From positions 12,610,354-12,674,353 of the forward strand of contig NC_044289.2 of assembly GCF_004027225.2 (NCBI RefSeq): a stretch of 64,000 bases of DNA, given 5' to 3'. The DNA comes from Strigops habroptila. Taxonomy: Eukaryota > Chordata > Aves > Psittaciformes > Psittacidae. The position numbers and the translations under genes are program-made. The notes below the pieces were generated by a model. The model worked only from the letters and a program-made list of their open reading frames with translations, had not been told where the DNA came from and made no database searches. Positions 26,001-35,966 of this stretch are shown here, in pieces (position 1 is the first letter of the stretch; each line of letters starts with the position of its first letter).

Positions 26001-28116
26001 CACCTGAAAAGAAAAAACTCAACAAAAAAAAAACCCCAAACAAAAGCAGGAAAACCAATCTAGAAATTTCTGCCTGCCAGTGTTGTAGACTGATTGCCTT
26101 TCATAGCCTTGACACGTAACTGCCAGTGACTCCTTCATTCTAAAGGCTGCCAGCATTTGAGCAGCTTCTGCCCTTCAGTGGGATTTCACACCAGTGGCAG
26201 ATCGTAACTGGCCAGACAAATACTGGAACTAAACTAGCTCATAGTGCAGAAAGAAAATTCAGTACACTTTTGAATACTTTATGGAGCTCTGTTGACTCTG
26301 CAGGAGCAATGAGTAACATTTCTAAGGCAAACTTGATGCCTCTGATGCAGTTAATGGAGTATAAAGCTGCCCCCCTTCCCTCACCTTTGAGAACAAAGCG
26401 GTCAGCAGATCTTGATTCAAAATATGTTGGCACTGTGAACGGGAAGAACAAGTCTGCACATGACTCTCTGAAGCTGAGCACTTCTGTAGTTTGAAAGTCT
26501 CTCTGAGGCTCTGCTTTGTGCTGCATGTTGCTGCCTGTAAAAGTTGAGTAACAACACGGAACCAGTTTTGCCTACTGCTCAAGATGGAAGTTCTCTCTGC
26601 TGATGACTATAACTAGATCATCTTGCTCTGGATTGCTCTGTGCACTGTTTTTCCTTTATTTGTTCTGCTGCCAAACAGCAGCTTGTAAAGGCGTTTTTTT
26701 TTTTTTTCCCCTTTTTTAATGTTCTGGCTGTTTGTTTCCTTCTCTGGCTAGTTTTGTCTTGGCTCCTTTGTCTTTTTTCATGGCCTTCACTTCAGCCACC
26801 TCATAGTCTGCATTCCCACTGCTTCTGCTTGGCGTTGCATTGGTTCTCACTGTTTTATCTGTGTTCTCTTCTCCTAATCTATAAACCTCATTCCCCTTTA
26901 ATACCCTCCCATTCCTTCTTTCTCTTCAGCAGCAGAAATACCACTCTTTTTGCTTCCTTGCTGGTTTCTAAGAGGCTGGGGAAGCCAAATCAGGTTGTTG
27001 TAAAGAGTCCTAGTGGTATGCAATGTCTGTAAGCGACCTGTGCTTTGTTGGAAGAGGTTAGTGAAGTGTTGCTTCAGTGTGGCATCTGCATGTGAACAAA
27101 AGCTTGACAGTTGCCTTCCCTTTCCCCAGTGCCTGCACGTCAGCTTCTCTGGAGCCTTCCTATGTGTTGCGGGCAATCGGAGCAGACGAAGACTTGGCTC
27201 ACTCATCTATAAGGTGTGTAGAGTGGTCTTCCCTAATGCTTCCAAGTATTTTTCTTTTCTGCCTAAAAGTAGGTGGTGGATTTGTTCCACCCCTCGTTAT
27301 GCACATTGTTCTAGTCCTTGATGGTTTTCTTTTGCTTTAGATTTGGCATTGGTCGTTTCACTACAGAGGAGGAGGTGGATTACACAGTGCAGAAGTGCAT
27401 ACAGCATGTTAAGAGGCTGAGGGAAATGAGGTGAGCCGCCATCTTACTGAGCGTAAAGACTTCTTCGGTGTGGTAGTCATTTAAGAGTTGGATTTAGTTG
27501 AAAGTAATTGCTTGCCTCAAAAATCTGGTGGTGTCTCTGTATAAGCAGGCAGTGTGCCAGAGTGGGCAGGGGGGCTGATCTTAACAGGAATGACAAATTC
27601 TGAAGGAAACAAACCTTCTCCCAGATCCTGCCTTTGTCAGGGAAAGAATGCAAGTAGGGCAGGCACATAGGGCAATGCCTGGAGGTTTCTAAGCCACAGA
27701 TGATATTACCGAGTTTACCTATCCATAAGATGTTTTATTCTGGTGAAAGTGGAAGACTCCTGACTCATCTGGACAGTGTCAAATGCGAGGGCTCAGCCTC
27801 TAAGACACCAGTACTTAATGCCTAAAGTGGGAGTAGGACATGAGGTGGAGAACCTGCCCTCTCACCTCTTGTACTTTGGGCAGAGGACACAGTTGAGGAC
27901 TGATCACCTGAAGCTCACTGACCTCCAGAAGGGGAAGGCAGGTAGATGGCTACCTCCTGGCTTCTTGTGTAGCTGATAAAATTATCTGTTTGGTTCTTGT
28001 TGTTGATGTTGTCCTGTGTGTTTTAACCCTCATTTTTCTCCTTTCTTTACAGCCCTCTCTGGGAAATGGTGCAGGATGGAATTGACCTCAAAAGCATAAA
28101 ATGGACTCAGCACTGA
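17001..28116 (+). CDS. NFS1: Mitochondrial cysteine desulfurase NFS1
   Basis: PLP enzyme that converts cysteine to alanine and a persulfide, supplying sulfur for Fe-S cluster assembly with ISD11, ACP and ISCU in the matrix. Thirteen coding exons: 17001-17085, 17232-17299, 17928-18044, 18627-18710, 19927-20079, 21194-21287, 22519-22653, 23937-24094, 25466-25571, 25736-25817, 27130-27213, 27341-27430, 28053-28116 (TGA 28114-28116). They sum to 1320 bases, 439 residues; human has 457, the difference being in the leader. Residues 1-28 are Arg-rich, a matrix presequence. PLP Lys240 is in [12 protein letters not shown]. The persulfide Cys363 is in SSGSACTSAS, whose codons straddle exons 10 and 11. 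The C-terminus SIKWTQH is as in mammals. Splice borders are all GT-AG. Two tandem ATGs open the frame; Met43 (LYMDVQ) corresponds to the human internal start Met61. Confidence 0.98.
17187..17229 (+). repeat. Homopyrimidine (CCTTCCCT)n tract in NFS1 intron 1
   Basis: About 43 bases are purely C and T, with an 8-base period repeated roughly four times. The tract is the polypyrimidine tract of the first NFS1 acceptor (AG at 17230-17231) in an intron of only 146 bases. Such mirror-like tracts can form triplex DNA and are often length-polymorphic. Confidence 0.85.
17541..17668 (+). mobile_element. CR1 LINE 3'-end fragment
   Basis: This stretch in NFS1 intron 2 follows the avian CR1 tail: GCCAGGTTGGACA, GGCTTGGAGCAACC, CTAGTGGGAGG, TGGCAGGGGGTTGGA, AAGGTCCCTTCCAACAC and a decayed ATTCTATG-like end (GATTCCAT). 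It is in the sense direction, 5'-truncated as usual for CR1, and non-coding. Confidence 0.85.
18983..19543 (-). mobile_element. Solo LTR of an avian endogenous retrovirus (ERVL-like), antisense
   Basis: A 561-base block in NFS1 intron 4 matches an LTR family common in bird genomes. Read on the minus strand it begins TGTCCTGGGTTCAGC and ends in GGTTTGAGCC-type complement. Landmarks on the plus strand include CACGCAGCTGCTCGCTCACT, GCTCACCACCCACCGACCGA and TACTGGGCATGACG. It is flanked by a perfect 5-base duplication, TCATG, at 18978-18982 and 19544-19548. Five-base duplications fit ERVL-type elements. No internal region or second LTR is present, so it is the product of LTR-LTR recombination. 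It has no coding capacity. Confidence 0.85.
20474..20586 (+). repeat. Inverted repeat copy A, NFS1 intron 5
   Basis: This 113-base block is the reverse complement of 23757-23870, with only about four differences including a one-base indel. It reads from TTGGAAATATTCC to GTGTCTGTTCCCA. Similarity stops abruptly at both ends. I do not recognise the family. It lies between NFS1 exons 5 and 6. Confidence 0.95.
23757..23870 (-). repeat. Inverted repeat copy B, NFS1 intron 7
   Basis: This 114-base block is the inverted partner of 20474-20586 at about 96-97% identity. Its right end is 66 bases upstream of the start of NFS1 exon 8 (23937), so it sits where the branch point and acceptor of that exon must be recognised. 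Together the pair brackets exons 6 and 7 in the NFS1 pre-mRNA. Confidence 0.95.
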
Positions 28117-29815
28117 GAAAACATCGCTATACGTGGACTAGATGTGGATTAAAATGTGTTTTCTGTACATTCTTGAACAAATGATGCAGCACTTCTGATT
28201 TTTGACACTTGCAATTTGTCTGGCAAGTGACCCTTTCTGATCACAGAGTCTAAGAAGCCAAAAATGAAACTAGTCTTTATCCTGGAGACAGGCAGGATGA
28301 TTTAACACCCACTGCATTTATACTGACACACAAAAATTTATGCTAAAGCAGAATTAATTTGTCAATGCGTTTTCTGATAAGAAATTGAAATCAGTGTGTT
28401 ACTCGTGGGCAAGTGGAGTCCTGGTGAGAGGAACACCCGTGTAGCTGTTCCCCTGCAGCCAGGCTGCACATTCCTTCTGCTTGAGGTGGGCATCCTGCAG
28501 CAGGCGCTGCCTTTGTGCTGCTCAGATGTGTCGTGTGGCGAGAGATCCTCAGGTAGGAAGCAGCTCAGCATTTCTAGAGGATGCCTCAGTGTGGCTGTGT
28601 GCCTTCTCAGTTAAGTTGTACATGCAGATGAGAACATTTTCTTAAACCGACTATTTGTGATGCTTGTTCAGACCAGTGTGCACTAATCCAAAACATCCTC
28701 TGTGTTACAGAGTTTATGATGCAGTGATGATGCAGTTTGCTGTCCCCTCCATTGTGTTTTTCCATGCAATTTTCTTCTCAGTAAAGGAAGAAAACTGGAA
28801 TGGCTGTGGGAGGGGGATAGGATAGAATATGTCAGCTTCAGTTGCAGCACTAGTTCAGTTGGAACATGAGTGGTAGCGGTGGTGGGCAGAGCAGATGAAG
28901 TGCAATGTCTTAATGCAGTCTGGGGTTGTTTGTTGTGTGTTTTCCCCTCCTCTCGTGAGTCCTTTGCTGTCACTCACTGTTTGCCTATGGGCTGTTGGCT
29001 TCTGTCACTTTGGGGAGTCTTGCCTGGTGGAGCCTGTATGTTTTGTCTGGAGTTTATTCTGTGTGACAGACTGTACTTCTGTCTGACTAGAGACTTCCAT
29101 GGGAATCCGTTCCCTGCAGGTGCTGGGGAAGGTGTCTGTTCAACAGGGTTTGATGAGATTAATTCCTATCAGTGTTTCTCCTTTCTTTTTGTTGATCTTT
29201 CCAGTAGGAAACTTAACCCTGTATTGCAAAGTGCCTTTGTTTCAGTTGCGTAAGCAGACAGCTTTCAAATTGGTTTCGTTGACTGATGGATGCTGTATTA
29301 GCTCCTGAATGTAATACAGACAGTACGTCTTCAGTTCTGGATGGTATCTACCTCGAGGATGAACCACGTGATGTAAAAGCTGAAGTCTCACAAGGTGGAT
29401 TGTGTTACAGAAGCTTGTGCTTTTTTCATTACCAAGGACAGATCTGGCTGGTTGTAATGCAAAGCTAATCCTCAGTTGTTCTATTTGAAACTATTAGCTT
29501 TAGCAGTTTTAATATTGTAGGGCTGGCACCTTATATTTCATCACAACATTTTCAAAACTGCCATATGCATAAATAGGCTTTAGAGGTGGTGTATGGATGA
29601 GGGCTTATTCTTGGGCTTTAGATGTTTTCTGGATTAAGCCTGTGATAATGTTTTCCCAGTATGTTTTAGAACTATATGTTTATGAAATTGTTCTTTGTGT
29701 TCCATGGATGATAAATTATAGATAAGACTTAAACTTGGCTGCTTTCAGTCTTTTTGAATCCACCTTCTGGCTGAACTGTGCTAAGATTTAAAATAAATTC
29801 TATGTGTAAAGGTTT
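28117..29815 (+). terminator. NFS1 3' UTR and poly(A) signals
   Basis: The canonical AATAAA at 29792-29797 is followed by GT-rich TATGTGTAAAGGTTTGGG and would give a 3' UTR of about 1.7 kb. A variant hexamer, ATTAAA at 28148-28153, lies only 32 bases past the stop and could support a very short form. No coding frame of note lies between. Confidence 0.6.
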
Positions 29816-29819
29816 GGGA

Positions 29820-31930
29820 AACTCATTCACACTGTTGTTAAATGACGAGGAAGAATTTGTAGTGGGGATACTTTTCCCCATGACAGAGAGAAGTCATGCC
29901 AAGGATGAACCTCGAGCTGCACACCACTGAATGCAGTTAAGGGGTTTTGTGTGGGAAAGTTTGCAGGGGAGGGGAACCTCAGTCCATCTCACTCCTACCA
30001 GTTTGATGCTGGTGCCAGCAGGAGATGCCTAAATCCTTTAGAGGGGTTGCAGGTCAGCAGGAGAGCATCTGAAGAGCAACATAAAGAAATTCCAGCCACT
30101 CCAGCCACAAGTTGGCTTCTTTGGGGCCCCTCTTAGTTGTGTGGGGAATGAACAAGAGGAGTTAGACGTGCGCATGCCTGCAGGGCTACAACATTACTGA
30201 GTCAGTAAGACCTGGTGGGATGGCTTCTATGACTGGAGTTTTGGGACCGAAGGATTCAGGCTCTCCAGGAAGGACAGGCTGGGGGGTGTCACCCTGTTCC
30301 ACCTGGAGATGGATGAGGAGTCAACCAAGAGCTTATGGGTCAGGATTAAAGGGCAGGACAGGGACCATTACAGCGGGGGTCTGCGGCAGGCCAGGAAGAC
30401 CCAGTGAATGAGGCCCTCTATAGACAGAAACTTTAAAAATACAGGTGAAACTTTAAAATGTCCTCTGTACATTTTTTCCCTGTAGTTGCTTACCCTAACA
30501 CCTACTTCAGTTTTGTTTTAGGTGAAGGAGATGGATAATTAAGCTTCCTCTCAGTAGTTTCCTAGTACCTAATAAAGGCACATCCCATTCTTTTCTAACA
30601 CCGTTTTTCTCTGCCTGCCTTCCACCACATGCATGTTACAGGGGAGCATATCGGATGTGGTTACCAATGATCCCTGTCCTTTAACCTCCTACCTGCCAGT
30701 GTTTTGCTTTCCAGAGCCACTTTTCCTCCTGCAATTGGTACCTGAGTGCATCATGCTGCCAACTCCTCTTCAGTACCCTTTGTCACTTGGCATGCTCCTG
30801 ATCCTACTCCAGGATTCTGTTCCCTTGCATCCACTCTACAACAAATCTGCTTCTTTTAATCTTGAGTGAGCTAGTTGTTTTCTCCCCATGAAAACTTGGG
30901 TATGGCTGTGCAGACAGTTGGAGACCTGTGGAGATAATCTGTGTCACAGGCATCTGCTCCAGACTTTGCTCCAGCTGAGCTGCAGCGCAGACCAGAACAT
31001 TTGAGGTGTGAGGACATGAGCTGGTCTGCAGCAGCTGTGCAGGGCATCAGGACTTGCTCTCCAATGTGCCTTCATGGAGTCGGTACAGACGTGGGCTAGA
31101 GCACTACTGAAGGTTATGTAGTTTGGTCCTGTATTTTTTTGGCTGGTCCACACAGTAAATGTCACAAGCCTCTCCTCCAGACTTTATTTCAGCAGCGAAA
31201 AGTAACTCATCACATTGCACAAAAGCTGAAAAGCCTCAGTTCTCTTATGACCTTGGATGCTCGAGTTCTGCCCTCTTGTTATCCTACACCTCCTGCTGCA
31301 GGGTGGCTGGACAAGAGGGAGAAAATAAACAAGTGTGTGCTGTTTATTGAAAGGGGATGATAGTGGTAAAGGAGAATAATTTGGGAGTATAAAGAGGGGG
31401 TATAAAAGAAAACAAATTGTGGAGTGGGGGTTATTGTGGTGCAGAGCCTCAGGACAACACACTCATCACAGTTTGGCCCAGGTTTCTGTTAAGTGGTGAA
31501 CAGCAACTAAACTGAATGGCTGAACTCCCAAATTCACTGGAAATGCTTGCAGTGTGAGGGGATGATTCATTTTGTTTCTTGCAGCAGCTTTTTTCCTTGA
31601 AAACGGGCACTGGTGCAGAACATGCGTCCACTGAAGCACAGCGACAGCATGTCCTGAGGGGTGTCCGTCCTTCAGCGCAGGACACTGCCTGCTTGTTTGT
31701 ATTGCACATGTACTAAGTGAAGGACAAACGCAGCGGGGGGCAGTTACACTCAAAAGGCTGTTAAACCAGGGCAATCTTCCATTTTAACTCTGGTGCTAAG
31801 CGAGGGAGTCAGACACAACCACTCCCCTCAGCGTTCTCCTGTTCAATGCCTCCATTGAACCCCGGTTTCCTCAGCAACCACCCCTCAGTTACACCATCAT
31901 TGATTTCAAGAAAGAGCGTGTCACTGTCCC
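29820..31930. other. Intergenic gap, NFS1 to the RBM12/CPNE1 island
   Basis: Apart from one CR1 ORF2 fragment (30185-30430) I see no gene, RNA gene or nameable repeat. A (+) TATAAAAG-like string occurs near 31400 but nothing downstream supports a promoter. Short open frames show no domains. Confidence 0.5.
30185..30430 (+). mobile_element. CR1 LINE ORF2 endonuclease fragment
   Basis: One frame reads KTWWDGFYDWSFGTEGFRL then SRKDR and, further on, KSLWVRIKGQ. These are the conserved blocks of the N-terminal endonuclease region of CR1 ORF2 (ITETWWDDSHDW, RLFRKDRQGRRGG, ESLWVRIKG in typical copies). A stop at 30405-30407 is followed in frame by MRPSID, which corresponds to the VDEALY-like block. 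The fragment has lost the flanking ORF2 sequence and is inactive. Confidence 0.75.
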
Positions 31931-31939
31931 CGTATTACT

Positions 31940-32900
31940 GCCGTACCAAAGGCAGCTCAGCGGACCCTGCACACGGGTCCGCCGCTGCTCTCCCCACCCC
32001 GGGCTGCGCTCCCCGGGGGGCGATGAGCGGTTCTCCACAGCGACACCCGCCGCTTCCCGCACCGCCCCTCAGGGGAGGGGGCGCTGCCGCGCGTGCGCCG
32101 CCCGCCCCGCCCGGCGCAAGCCCCGCCCGTCCGCTGGCGGCGCCGCATCGGGGCGGCCATTTTGTGTCGCTGCGCGGTCGGTGGCGCTGGGCTCGGCGCG
32201 CAGCGGGGCCCGGGGCGGTTCGGCTCCGTTCTAACCCTTTTTCCCGTACAGCTCCCTCGGTAAGAGCGCGGCGGCGCCCGGGCGGGCCGGGCCGCCTGCC
32301 CTGCCCAGCGCTGCGGGCCCGTGGCGTGGCGGCGAGGCGAGGGGAGGGAGGCCGGGCGCGGCGCGGCTGGCACGCGTCCCCGCGCACAAAGGGCCGGGCC
32401 GGGCGGCGCCTCCCGCGCTGCGGGCCCGGGGCGCGGAGCGGGGCCGCTTCCGCCTCGCCGCGGCCCGGCGAGCTGAGGCCGGGGGGGGCCCGGGCCGGCC
32501 CCCCTCCGCTCCCTCCCTCCCTCCTTCCCTCCGGCCGCGCCTCGAGCCCCGCGGGGCTGCGCGGGCAGGTGAGTATGTGCGGGCCGAGCGCAGGCGCCGA
32601 GGGTCCGGCCGGCGGGGGCGGCCGAGTGACCTTGCGGCGGCAGCGGAGCCCGGGCGGGGGCTGTGTCGGCGGCCGTGCGGGGGTCGCGGCGCCCCGCGGG
32701 CCCCGATGCCGGGGGAGCGGCGGGAGTTGCGCGCCCAGCGGCGCGGTCCCGTTGTTGGCGCCTCGGCCCTTGGGCGCGGGGCTGGTCCCGGCGGGGCTCG
32801 TCCCGTGGGGGCTCGGCCGGGCGCTGGCGGCTGCTCCTCGCCCGGCCCCGGGGGACGAAGCGAGGCAAACGCTCCGCAGCTTGCGGGGTTAAGGTTCCTG
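31940..32900 (+). promoter_or_regulatory. CpG-island promoter shared by RBM12 and CPNE1
   Basis: Nearly 1 kb of very CpG-rich sequence without a TATA box. It contains GC boxes (for example CCCCGCCC at 32105-32112), an NRF1-like CGCGCGTGCGCC at 32088-32099, and a YY1-like CGGCCATTTTG at 32154-32164 (AAATGGCCG on the minus strand), a motif usually found just downstream of start sites. In mammals RBM12 and CPNE1 overlap and share 5' sequence; the layout here agrees. Long open frames on both strands here are a by-product of the GC content. Confidence 0.75.
32165..32568 (+). other. Candidate non-coding first exon(s) of RBM12/CPNE1
   Basis: Two good splice donors lie in the island. CCTCG|GTAAGAG ends an exon at 32259, and GGCAG|GTGAGTA ends one at 32568; the second is a near-perfect consensus. 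Either could join the RBM12 acceptor at 39730/39746 or the CPNE1 acceptor at 59545. The 5' edge is a guess from the YY1-like motif. Confidence 0.45.
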
Positions 32901-35000
32901 GTGCCTGCGGCGTTGCCACCGCTCGTCGGGGTTCCCCCGTAAATATCAGCGGAGTTGCCGTGTAGTAACGTAACCCTCTTATTCGCTAAAAACTCCAGCT
33001 CTGTAAGAACTCAGAACTCCAAAACCCACCAAAACCTCACTATACTAGTGTTGAAATGGGCCTCAGAAGTACACCAGGAGTCTGTGTGAGCTTTGTTTCG
33101 AAAAGGCTCTTGTTTTAGTTGCTCTTAAACTTACCCATTCTTCTTAGTGATTTTCTTACCCACCTCAATCTGCTGGGCTTAGGCAGAAAAATCGGCAGGT
33201 TGATTCCTTAGTGGACTCCTAAGGTGGTTCCATTGATTGTTTTGTGTTCAGAGGATGGTGGTTCTTTCTGTATAGCTGCTAGGGTGTTGTGGAGAGTCTC
33301 CCATGAAGCCCCAGAGCTGTGGTGTCAGCGTTGTGTGGGAGCACCTGTGCTGTAGTCTGTGCTCTTAGTTAATATGCTTTTGCGCACCGGGTTGATTGAA
33401 AGGATGTCTTTATCTCAAGAGTGCTGGATGGTTTTCTTTAAAGTTGAGAGAATTGAGAGTTGCAAACAAAAGTAGATGGTGTTTGGTGGAAAGATTAACG
33501 CAGAGTGGAGGTTTGCACCTTTTCTGAAGAATGCTGCTTGGTTTTCTTTGTGTTTCACTTTATAGCGTGTTGTCTTAGTCCACCGCAAATCTTCAGCTTG
33601 TTCTCAGTGTTGTGAAGAGGAATGTATGCAATGCTGTGGTTGCTATAACTGGAAATACACCAAATGATTTGGGGTTTTGTTCCAAATGGAAAGCTCCTCG
33701 TGCATGAAAGATTTATCTTGAAGCAGGTGTGGTTTGTGCATTAAACTGTTTTCAGGTGATTACATTCTTTTCTGCTTTGGAAACTACTGTTTGACACTGC
33801 TAGATATGAAATTATATAGTTGAATCCTTATAATACAGGATTACTTGTTTCTCCTAAAGGTCTAATAATAATAAAAAACCTCGTCTTTTCCTAAATACAT
33901 TTGCCTTTGTAACATAAGAGAGTAGTTGTATCTTTCTCACTTGCAAGTCTGCTGTTCAAGTCCTGGAAGATCTGTGAATATCTGTGTTTGTTTTAATTCC
34001 CTCTGTTAGGGAGTTTGTGGATGGTTTGGTAGTACTTCTTTTTCTAAATTCACTTTGGTAATGATGCTTATAACTGAAAAAGGCTTTTTTTGGGTTGTTT
34101 GAGGAGGAGGCAGTTATCTGTTCTTGGTGTGATTCATTCCTGGATAGTTTTCCAAAGAATCACAGTTTCAGTATGAAGTGGCCTGCTAAGCAATGAAAGA
34201 GCAAGAGTTTTCCATCCCTTCTTTAGATATAAAATACATTTGTTGCCAGTTAAACTGCTTGGCTCTTCTGTTGAGTTGTAAACCCAAGCAGACAATTTTT
34301 ATCCAGGGATGAAAAAAATTGGGCATTTGATCAGCATTTGGATAATGAAATAATAGATTACAACTGAAAATACAGTACCTCTGTGGGGAGTTCTTACTGC
34401 GTGCTCTGTAGAGGTGACTGCCTAGAGGTGGCTGTGAAATGTCACTTAGTTTCACCAGTTTGTGACTCTTGAAGGATTCCTCATGTGCAGCTATAGAGAG
34501 GTTTTCTCAGGTGGCTTTTATGTTGCTTTGTTCAAGTAAGAAGACGCGCAGTTGGATGGAGTAAGGGTTTGTTAAGCTTCAGGGGTTTCAAGTATTGAAT
34601 TCTTATTCTTTGCTTTTGAAAGAGTGATTTGTTCAACTCTTGGTGATGGGAATACTTGAAAGATTCTTTGAATGCTTTCTGGTTCTTTTTATATCCTTTG
34701 TGGGAGGCACGTTCATGTCGTGAAGCCATACAAAAACTGCAGTACAGTTGCCAACAAGTCACACAGGGATAAAGTATTAGAAAATACACTCTTGTGGTTG
34801 CTCTATGGTCAGTGCCTTGTGGTGGTCGCAGGTTTGAACTTTCTGTATATACAGTTCTTTGTGGACTGTTACTGCTGTTGTGTTGCCTGCATTGATTTTT
34901 GCCTCCATTTATTCTTTATTGCAGTCTAAAAGTTGGTTTTAATTGGTTGCCCACAGGATTGGCTTGGCTTCTGCTACTTGTTAAGAAAAAAACATCTGTC

Positions 35001-35013
35001 TTTGCAGGTAAGA
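35001..35013 (+). promoter_or_regulatory. Juxtaposed splice acceptor/donor (recursive-site-like)
   Basis: The string CTGTCTTTGCAG|GTAAGAG places a polypyrimidine acceptor directly against a strong donor with no exon between (AG at 35006-35007, GT at 35008-35009). This is the consensus of recursive splice sites. It lies 2.4-2.7 kb into the 5' intron of RBM12/CPNE1. It could also be a chance match or the 3' splice site of a small non-coding exon. Confidence 0.4.
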
Positions 35014-35805
35014 GCCTTTGAATTGAAGACTTCTTTATATGCATATTAAGTATATCTTAAGATATATTTGAAGCTTTTGGAATCTGTGAATTGGAATCAA
35101 AACCTTTGGGTCAAATAATAAGCTTAGTCTCTTTGAGTCCCAGTGGTGATGGTGGTTCTGGCAATGTTCTTCTCGTAAACAGAATTTTCTGCCAGACTAA
35201 TGTTTCATTGTTTCATCAGCATGTGGTAGTCTGGAACACTCTCCCAGTTATTTTGCACTGTTGGAAAATGGAACTACTTTGCTGCAGGCCACAAGTCTGC
35301 ATGTTTCTAACTATTGGAGTTTAGATGTGTACAATGGGTTCTAATTAGGTTTTGCAGCATTTAAAGGGCTTGAATAAATTAAGATAGTCATCTCGGAGCT
35401 AATTTGAAACTACCAGGTTGATTTTGAGCCTTTAACAAACCCCAAAAAGGCAGAACTGTAGTTTGCAGTTCTAGCTTTTGCTACGCAGTCTCAAGCTGGA
35501 TACTTAAATTGCTCCTACAGTACCAATCTTACTCCAGTTCTTCGTCTTCATCCAAGAATTGCCAAACATGTTGTGTATGTGCATGTGTGCACCGCGTGGG
35601 TATTGTACTTGAACACTCCCCAGGGGCTAGGTTGAATCTTCTAAACTTAAACTTGAGCACTGCATACATCTTAAACAGCTAATCTGGTGTGTTTAGCATT
35701 TTATGCTTATGACCCAAATTATTCTTATTTTAATGACTAGCAGGTAGATGGAAGAAGTAGCATTGTCAACTTGTACACCTTTTCCCAGTGTAACACAGTG
35801 TTTCT

Positions 35806-35966
35806 AGAATCATAGAATCAACCAGGTTGGAAAAGACCTTTAAAATCATAAAGTCCAACCTTCACCCCAGGACTGCCAAGTCCACCACTAAACCATGTCA
35901 CTAAGGGCCTCGTCTGCATGGTTTTGAACACTTCCAGGGATGGGGATTCCGTTGACTCCCTGGGAA
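35806..35966 (-). mobile_element. CR1 LINE 3'-end fragment, antisense
   Basis: Begins AGAATCATAGAATCAACCAG and continues GTTGGAAAAGACCTTTAAAATCAT, CCACTAAACCATGTC and AACACTTCCAGGGATGG. This is the reverse complement of the avian CR1 3' end, and the 3' terminus is at the left. It is 5'-truncated and has no coding content. Confidence 0.93.

Noticed and set aside
31395-31410. TATA-like GTATAAAAG upstream of the 32-kb island
   Set aside because: Isolated AT-rich match about 550 bases left of the island with no downstream exon or initiator; the island promoter itself lacks TATA.
31846-32919. 348-codon (+) and 320-codon (-) frames over the 32-kb CpG island
   Set aside because: Arg/Ala/Gly/Pro-rich translations on both strands at once are the mark of stop-poor GC-rich DNA, and the region has promoter features.
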